Below are positions 5,780-9,721 of a stretch of 9,721 bases of DNA, one piece after another (position 1 is the first letter of the stretch; every line of letters starts with the position of its first letter). The notes beneath the pieces are model-generated. The model saw only the letters and a program-made list of their open reading frames with translations. It was not told where the DNA came from and did not search any database. The position numbers and the translations under genes were made by a program. The DNA is from CBDUBS01 sp965365445 (lineage in GTDB: Bacteria; Bacteroidota; Rhodothermia; Rhodothermales; DASSAV01). The stretch lies in NCBI GenBank assembly GCA_965365445.1, contig CBDUBS010000139.1:1-9721 (forward strand), written 5' to 3'.

Positions 5780-7348
5780 ATGCCAGAATATCTCTCTCCA
5801 GGCGTCTACATCCAGGAAGTGGACAGCGGGCCGCGCCCCATCGAGGGCGTCGGAACGGCTATGGCGGCGTTCGTCGGGTTTGCCCCCGCCGGCCCGCCGA
5901 ACCGGCCGGTACTCATCACCAACTGGTCGCAGTACGTCGATACGTTCAGCGCGTTGGAAGAAGGAGGCCAGCGCAATCCCCACATGCCGGGTGCGTTCCT
6001 GTCGCACTCCGTGTACGGCTATTTCCTGAACGGAGGGGGCCGGTGTTACGTAACCCGCGTCGTGGCAGGGGCCAACGGCAAGGCCGGCGGAAAGGAAAAA
6101 ACACAGCTCCAGCTGCCCAGCGGCAGTTCGAAAGCATCCCCGTCGCTGACGATCCGGCCCAAGGGAGCCCCGGCCGAGGACATCCAGGTCGTCGTGGAAC
6201 AGGCCAAACCGGACGACGGCGAAAAACCCAACCCGGAGCTCTTCACGATGCGCGTGAAAATGGGCTCGGTGGAAGAAGCCTACGAAGGCCTCACGCTGGG
6301 CAAAAAAGGCGGTAAAGGCGCCGTCGACACGGTCACGGCCACCAGCGTGCTCATCGAGCTCATCGAGGAGCAAACGACCGGATCGGTGGCCGAACGCACC
6401 CCCAAAGCCGGCACCTACGTTCTGAAGGCAGCCGAGCAGCCCACGGTGCCCGCCGTAAGCTCGAACGACTTCGTCGGTGACGTATCGGCCCGGACGGGCC
6501 TGGAAGGACTCGAAATCGCCGAGGAAGTAACCATGGTCTGCTGCCCGGACGTCATGGCCGCCCTGCAAATGGGCGAGTTCGACCGGGACGGCGTCAAGGC
6601 GATCCAGCTCGCCATCATCAACCACTGCGAGCGCATGGGCGACCGCATGGCGATCCTGGATACACCCCCCGACCTGTCGCCCCAGGAAGCCAAACGCTGG
6701 CGGGAACGGGACACCAATTTCGACAGCAAGTATGCCGCCATGTACTACCCCTGGATCAAGGTGGCCGGACCGGACGGGCGGCCGCTGGCGGTGCCCCCGA
6801 GCGGGCACATCGCCGGCATCTACTCCCGCAACGACAACGAGCGCGGGGTGCACAAGGCCCCGGCAAACGAAGTCATCCGCGGAGCGCTTGAAGCGGATAC
6901 GCAGGTAACGAAAGGCGAACAGGACGTACTCAACCCGGTCGGGGTCAACTGCATCCGGAGCTTCACGGGCCGCGGCATACGGGTATGGGGGGCCAGAACG
7001 CTGAGCAGCGATCCCGCGTGGCGGTACATCAACGTCCGCCGCCTGTTCAACTACGTCGAGAAATCCATCGAACGAGGAACCCAGTGGGTCGTGTTCGAGC
7101 CCAACGACGCCGACCTGTGGGCCCGGCTCAAGCGCGATGTGGAAGCGTTCCTGACGAATACCTGGCGAGACGGTATGCTGTTCGGGCGAAGCCCGGGTGA
7201 AGCCTTCTTCGTGAAGTGCGACGAAGAACTCAACCCGCCCGAGGTCCGCGACGTGGGCCAGCTCGTCATCGAGGTAGGCATGGCCCCCGTGAAACCGGCC
7301 GAGTTCGTCGTGTTCCGCTTCAAACAATGGGCGGGCGGCGGCGCCTGA
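5780..7348 (+). CDS. contractile tail sheath protein
   Basis: This 522-residue protein is a phage-type tail sheath, the outer cylinder whose contraction drives the inner tube outward. The N-terminus (MPEYLSPGVYIQEVDSG, then RPIEGVGTAMAAFVGFAP) is the classic sheath start, supplying the inter-subunit handshake strand. A variable middle (about 95-230) is Lys/Glu/Gly-rich and probably forms the outward-facing insertion. The conserved C-terminal domain (about 385-522) contains GVNCIRSFTGRGIRVWGARTLSSD in consecutive segments around 388-411. The later segments VEKSIERGTQWVVFEPND and LVIEVGMAPVKPAEFVVF follow. AGGAGG at 5768-5773, six bases before ATG, predicts strong translation, as needed for a protein present in many copies. 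Only one sheath gene is visible, unlike the three (Pvc2-4) in PVC clusters. It begins 52 bases after the cap gene, with no obvious promoter between. Confidence 0.96.
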   Translation: MPEYLSPGVYIQEVDSGPRPIEGVGTAMAAFVGFAPAGPPNRPVLITNWSQYVDTFSALEEGGQRNPHMPGAFLSHSVYGYFLNGGGRCYVTRVVAGANGKAGGKEKTQLQLPSGSSKASPSLTIRPKGAPAEDIQVVVEQAKPDDGEKPNPELFTMRVKMGSVEEAYEGLTLGKKGGKGAVDTVTATSVLIELIEEQTTGSVAERTPKAGTYVLKAAEQPTVPAVSSNDFVGDVSARTGLEGLEIAEEVTMVCCPDVMAALQMGEFDRDGVKAIQLAIINHCERMGDRMAILDTPPDLSPQEAKRWRERDTNFDSKYAAMYYPWIKVAGPDGRPLAVPPSGHIAGIYSRNDNERGVHKAPANEVIRGALEADTQVTKGEQDVLNPVGVNCIRSFTGRGIRVWGARTLSSDPAWRYINVRRLFNYVEKSIERGTQWVVFEPNDADLWARLKRDVEAFLTNTWRDGMLFGRSPGEAFFVKCDEELNPPEVRDVGQLVIEVGMAPVKPAEFVVFRFKQWAGGGA

Positions 7349-7395
7349 ACCAACCGATCATCAGCACACACCAATCAGCATAGGAGGCGCTTGCT

Positions 7396-7836
7396 ATGGC
7401 GAATACAGATCCTCTCGTATCTGCATGGTTCGGGATCGAGTTCCAGGGACAGATTACCGGCGCGTTCAAGGAGTGCACGGGGCTGGGCAGCGAAAACGAA
7501 GTGGTGGAATACAAGGCCAGCGGCCAGAAAGGCGAGTACGTCATCAAGAAGGTGCCCGGCCGCATGACGTGGAACGACATTACGCTCAAACGCGGCATCA
7601 CCGACGCGATGGACATGTGGGACTGGCGCAAGCTGGTCGAAGAAGGCAAAATCGACGAAGCCCGGAAAAACGGATCCATCGTGATGTTCTCGCAGGACAA
7701 CAAGGAAATGGCCCGCTGGGATTTCAACAATGCCTGGCCGAAAAGCCTCAAAGGCCCTACGGCGAACGCGGCCAACAACGAAGTGGCCATCGAAGAACTC
7801 ACGATCACTCACGAAGGCTACAAACGCGTCAAGTAG
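7396..7836 (+). CDS. inner tube protein 1 (T4 gp19-like, Hcp-fold)
   Basis: This 146-residue protein belongs to the phage T4 gp19 tail-tube family (Pvc1/Pvc5 type). Its members form hexameric rings that stack into the inner tube carrying cargo. Seen: the N-terminal strand FGIEFQGQITGAFKECTGLG, the EVVEYKASG loop, and the family core PGRMTWNDITLKRGI. IVMFSQDNKEMARWDFNNAWP follows, with a final strand VAIEELTITHEGYKRV. Length and motif order fit a full member. AGGAGG at 7382-7387, eight bases before ATG, is a strong ribosome-binding site, consistent with high copy number. It lies 47 bases after the sheath gene. A perfect hairpin follows the stop codon. It shares the PGR...TLKRGI core with the 8498 protein but differs elsewhere, so the two are distinct paralogues; this one, next to the sheath, is the better candidate for the main tube subunit. 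Confidence 0.95.
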   Translation: MANTDPLVSAWFGIEFQGQITGAFKECTGLGSENEVVEYKASGQKGEYVIKKVPGRMTWNDITLKRGITDAMDMWDWRKLVEEGKIDEARKNGSIVMFSQDNKEMARWDFNNAWPKSLKGPTANAANNEVAIEELTITHEGYKRVK

Positions 7837-7844
7837 CGGCTGAC

Positions 7845-7874
7845 CGGGCCGACGGGTTCAACACCGTCGGCCCG
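7845..7874 (+). other. perfect 11-bp hairpin after tube 1 (attenuator or mRNA-stabilising stem)
   Basis: CGGGCCGACGG (7845-7855) and CCGTCGGCCCG (7864-7874) are exact reverse complements around an 8-base loop. The stem begins 8 bases after the tube-1 stop and ends just before the SD of the next gene. It lacks a following T-tract, so it is not a standard Rho-independent terminator. A partial terminator, or a 3' stem that protects the abundant sheath/tube message, is more likely. Either would lower expression of the next genes relative to sheath and tube. Confidence 0.7.
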
Positions 7875-7878
7875 TTGT

Positions 7879-7883
7879 GAGGG
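7879..7883 (+). promoter_or_regulatory. Shine-Dalgarno site that sets the start of the small CxxC gene
   Basis: GAGGG ends 5 bases before ATG 7889. It supports that codon over the in-frame GTG at 7877, which overlaps this site and has only the hairpin stem upstream of it. Confidence 0.6.
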
Positions 7884-7888
7884 TAGAC

Positions 7889-8257
7889 ATGCTGCAAACG
7901 GAATATGCGTTCACGCTGCCGCGAGGGTACGTGGACGAGCACGGCGACCTGCACCGCGACGGCGTGATGCGGCTGGCGACGGCGCTCGACGAAATCGCCC
8001 CGCACGAGGATACCCGCGTCCGCGCCAACGACGTCTATATCGGCGTACTGCTCATCAGCCGGGTGGTCACCCGGCTGGGCGGCATCGCTCCGGTGCCGGT
8101 TTCCGTAATCGAACGTCTGTTTGCCGGCGACTTCGTGTACCTGCAAAATCTGTACGTTCGGATCAACGGGGTCGGGTCGGACGAAGTGATCGAAACCGCG
8201 TGCCCCCAGTGCGGAACGCACTTTCTGGTTGATTTGCGCATGGAGGATGCCGTATGA
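7889..8257 (+). CDS. small CxxC protein of tail clusters (possible tail-assembly or adaptor factor)
   Basis: This is a 122-residue soluble protein. The N-terminal part has a LPRGYVDEHGDLHRDGVMRLAT stretch (seen as two conserved-looking strands), resembling small proteins encoded between tube and hub genes in phages and eCIS. The middle, LLISRVVTRLGGI then FAGDFVYLQNLYVRIN, is helical. Near the C-terminus a single CPQCG motif followed by TH gives C-x2-C-x2-H, then LVDLRM. One CxxC alone would bind zinc only with another ligand or by dimerising. I know of no assigned enzymatic role; tail-assembly chaperone or adaptor is an inference from position and size. The gene lies between the two tube genes, just after a strong hairpin, and its stop overlaps the next start (ATGA, 8254-8257). 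Confidence 0.8.
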   Translation: MLQTEYAFTLPRGYVDEHGDLHRDGVMRLATALDEIAPHEDTRVRANDVYIGVLLISRVVTRLGGIAPVPVSVIERLFAGDFVYLQNLYVRINGVGSDEVIETACPQCGTHFLVDLRMEDAV

Positions 8258-8463
8258 GCGAACCGGGCTCGCCGGCCGGGCGCAGCGAAGCGGAATCCGG
8301 TTCTTCGGGTGAGGAACGGGCTAACCAGGACGGAATCGACCTGGAAAAGCTGGCCGATAAGGTCTACGATCTCATGCGAAGCGATGCCCGCCTGGACCGG
8401 GCGCGCGGCCGGCATCTGAACCGGCTCCGCCACGAAGACCGCCGCAAGCCGGGTTGGGGATGA
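8254..8463 (+). CDS. small charged protein, unknown function
   Basis: This is a 69-residue protein whose ATG overlaps the preceding stop codon in ATGA, so it is almost certainly translated by coupling. The first 25 residues are Ser/Gly/Glu-rich and probably disordered. Residues about 28-50 (IDLEKLADKVYDLMRSDARL) look like one amphipathic helix. A strongly basic tail follows, with DRARGRHLNRL then HEDRRKPGW. It has no membrane segment or signal peptide. Comparable tiny genes sit between tube genes in other eCIS clusters (for example the position of Afp6/Pvc6), but I do not claim homology. Coupling and conserved-looking position argue that it is real. It may bind the CxxC protein or a tube subunit; nothing in the sequence proves this. 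Confidence 0.75.
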   Translation: MSEPGSPAGRSEAESGSSGEERANQDGIDLEKLADKVYDLMRSDARLDRARGRHLNRLRHEDRRKPGWG

Positions 8464-8497
8464 AGGAATTTATCCGACGTAACCGGACGGAAATACT

Positions 8498-8920
8498 ATG
8501 GATCAGGACGCCTTTCCAAATTGCCGGTTCTATGTGGAAGTGGACGGCATCGCCCGGGCCGTGTTCACCGAAGTGAGCGGGTTACAGGTGGAAACCGAGG
8601 TGGAAGAATACCGGGAAGGGGGCGCCAACAGCTATGTCCACAGCCTGCCCGGCCGCGCGAAAGCGGGCCGCCTGACGCTCAAACGCGGCATTGCCTCTAC
8701 AAACGAGTTCTTGAAATGGTGCCTGGATGTGGTCCAGGGCAAAATCACCCGCAAGAGCATGTCGGTGGTGATGTACACGGTTGAAGGGGAGGAGCTGATG
8801 CGCTGGAATTTCGTCGGGGTGATCCCGGTGAAGTGGAGCGGCCCCTCCCTCAAAGCCGATGCGGCCACGATGGCCGTCGAATCCGTGGAACTGGCTCACG
8901 AAGGGCTAACGCTGGCCTGA
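8498..8920 (+). CDS. inner tube protein 2 (T4 gp19-like paralogue)
   Basis: This is a 140-residue member of the gp19 tail-tube family. Seen: FYVEVDGIARAVFTEVSGL at the N-terminus, EVEEYREGG, and the core PGRAKAGRLTLKRGI shared with tube 1. VVMYTVEGEELMRWNFVGVIP and a final strand VESVELAHEGLTL complete the domain. It lacks the Asp/Lys-rich insertion of tube 1 around the middle helix and has the segment STNEFLKWCLDVVQGKITRKS instead. Only a weak purine-rich stretch precedes the ATG, in contrast to tube 1, which suggests lower expression. In characterised eCIS a second tube-like protein forms the first ring(s) joining the tube to the hub and baseplate. The position downstream of the two small genes fits that role here. 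It starts 34 bases after the 69-residue gene. Confidence 0.93.
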   Translation: MDQDAFPNCRFYVEVDGIARAVFTEVSGLQVETEVEEYREGGANSYVHSLPGRAKAGRLTLKRGIASTNEFLKWCLDVVQGKITRKSMSVVMYTVEGEELMRWNFVGVIPVKWSGPSLKADAATMAVESVELAHEGLTLA

Positions 8921-8972
8921 CCGGAGTAAAAGAACGAGACGCCCGATTCTACATAGCGCCCTGCGACGAAGG

Positions 8973-9721
8973 TTGGACGGGTACCGGCGGTTCGCCCGTC
9001 AGGTAACGGTCCACCATGCCCTGGGCCCTCGGGCGGCCTCGAACGGCCGGCGCTTCATTCCGGGCCGGCCCCTGGAACCGGGCTCGGAACCGTTCGCAGA
9101 GGAGATGATCCCGGCGGTAGAGGCGTTGGAGGCGGCTTGGCCGGAAGCAACTGAGGGGGTCGAGGAAGCCCCTGTCGCGCCGGTTCCGCATACCCGCGTC
9201 TACCATAGGGAACCGGCGCAATCCTCTGCGCAGCGGCAGGAAACGCCTCCGGTTCGCTCTGCCGCATCTTCCGAGGTCTCTCCAGGGCCTCAATCCATTT
9301 CGCCGCGCGAGGCCGTTGCATCGGAAGCAGGTAGGTCCGTCGAGGACGACCTCTCCGCTTCCAGAGATTCGACGGAAGAACGGTTCTCCGCTTCCGAAAA
9401 GCCTGCCCCTCCTCTGCCGGGTCGAACCCCTGAACCGGCGCCGGTCGTACCGGGCGGAGCCCCTCCCGTATCGTTCGAGGTGCGCGAAGCCCGGCGGCCG
9501 CGCCCCCCGGCCTCTCCTGTGCCGGATGAACCCTCCGCCGGAGCAATCCCGGAAGCCGCTGAAGCGGCCGGCGCTCCGACGGGCTTCCCTCCCGAGCGCG
9601 GGGCGGAACCCGAAAGCCTGACGGCCTCCCGCGAAGAAGCACGGGCTTCCTCCGGTGCCGCCGACAGGCCGGACGGACCCCTGCCGGAAGCCTCCACCCC
9701 GCCCCCGGTGGTGAAACCCGC
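8973..9721 (+). CDS. Pro/Glu/Ala-rich, probably disordered protein (partial; start uncertain)
   Basis: One plus-strand frame is open from just after the TAA at 8907-8909 to the right edge (about 270 codons). Its translation opens LDGYRRFARQVTVHHALG, then RRFIPGRPLEPGSEPFAEE, and continues for about 200 residues of acidic, Pro/Ala/Ser-rich sequence with few hydrophobics, which looks intrinsically disordered. There is no in-frame ATG before 9105, and that ATG has AGAGGAG directly abutting it. TTG 8973 is used here as a provisional start; CTG 8961 or ATT 8946 are other options, and an error or frameshift upstream is possible. Direction and the 50-odd base spacing fit the same operon. No domain is recognised; a folded domain may follow beyond the edge. 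In other eCIS clusters a hub or LysM-type gene comes after tube 2, and this does not look like one. Confidence 0.55.
   Translation, partial: MDGYRRFARQVTVHHALGPRAASNGRRFIPGRPLEPGSEPFAEEMIPAVEALEAAWPEATEGVEEAPVAPVPHTRVYHREPAQSSAQRQETPPVRSAASSEVSPGPQSISPREAVASEAGRSVEDDLSASRDSTEERFSASEKPAPPLPGRTPEPAPVVPGGAPPVSFEVREARRPRPPASPVPDEPSAGAIPEAAEAAGAPTGFPPERGAEPESLTASREEARASSGAADRPDGPLPEASTPPPVVKP

Noticed and set aside
5759..7327. Minus-strand open frame of 522 codons opposite the sheath gene
   Set aside because: It is the codon-register shadow of a long GC-rich gene. Its translation is His/Arg/Gly-rich with no domain, whereas the plus strand encodes an unmistakable sheath protein.
7845..7874. Rho-independent terminator after tube 1
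   Set aside because: The stem is strong but is followed by TTGTGAGGG and not a T-run, so it was recorded as a hairpin and not as a terminator.
811..8920. Type VI secretion system or ordinary contractile-tailed prophage
   Set aside because: There is no TssB/TssC split sheath and no TssJLM membrane complex. No capsid, terminase, portal or lysis genes are visible. DUF4255, DUF4157 and the AAA+ ATPase together point to eCIS.
8949..9697. Three minus-strand open frames near the right edge
   Set aside because: They overlap one another in different frames, are Arg/Pro- or Ser/Gly-rich without domains, and oppose the direction of the operon. The plus-strand frame stays open across the whole stretch. 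The 9290-9697 frame is the least easily dismissed, so some doubt remains.
1..9721. tRNA, rRNA, CRISPR array or insertion sequence
   Set aside because: I saw no regularly spaced direct repeats, no cloverleaf-like gene, no transposase reading frame and no terminal inverted repeats anywhere in the window.

Overview
The window carries part of a contractile injection system (CIS) gene cluster, most likely an extracellular CIS (eCIS: the Photorhabdus virulence cassette / Afp antifeeding prophage / MACs group). The signature is a single tail-sheath gene, two gp19-type inner-tube genes, two DUF4255 (Pvc16-like) tail-cap genes, a Pvc15-like AAA+ ATPase and a DUF4157 protein with an HELTH motif. The DNA is GC-rich (clearly above 60% by eye), and several genes have textbook Shine-Dalgarno sites. 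This points to a GC-rich environmental bacterium whose ribosomes use SD pairing. The lineage cannot be named from the sequence alone.

Layout. (1) 1-640, minus strand: 5' part of an FHA-domain protein with one membrane helix, cut by the left edge. (2) 641-810: divergent intergenic region with a good sigma70-type promoter overlapped by a small palindrome. (3) 811-3388, plus strand: a DUF4255 tail-terminator protein overlapping a AAA+ ATPase by 23 bases. (4) 3389-3840: 452 bases without a convincing gene, holding a possible weak promoter, a perfect 10-bp palindrome and nested inverted repeats that could fold as a leader RNA. (5) 3841-8920, plus strand: DUF4157 protein with a glycine-rich hydrophobic tail; second DUF4255 protein with an extra beta-domain; sheath; tube 1; a strong intergenic hairpin; a small CxxC protein; a 69-residue charged protein; tube 2. 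(6) about 8973 to the right edge: an open, Pro/Glu/Ala-rich and probably disordered reading frame with no canonical start, cut by the edge.

How the parts fit. Tube proteins stack into the inner tube and the sheath polymerises around it. DUF4255 proteins cap the distal end. The AAA+ ATPase is implicated in assembly or cargo loading in characterised eCIS. DUF4157 proteins are a marker family of eCIS loci and are candidates for cargo or cargo handling. Baseplate, spike, tape-measure and fibre genes are not in the window; they would be expected beyond the right edge. The order, with cap and ATPase genes first, is the reverse of the Pvc/Afp arrangement, where they come last. The long leader at 3389-3840 suggests that the cluster is expressed as at least two units.
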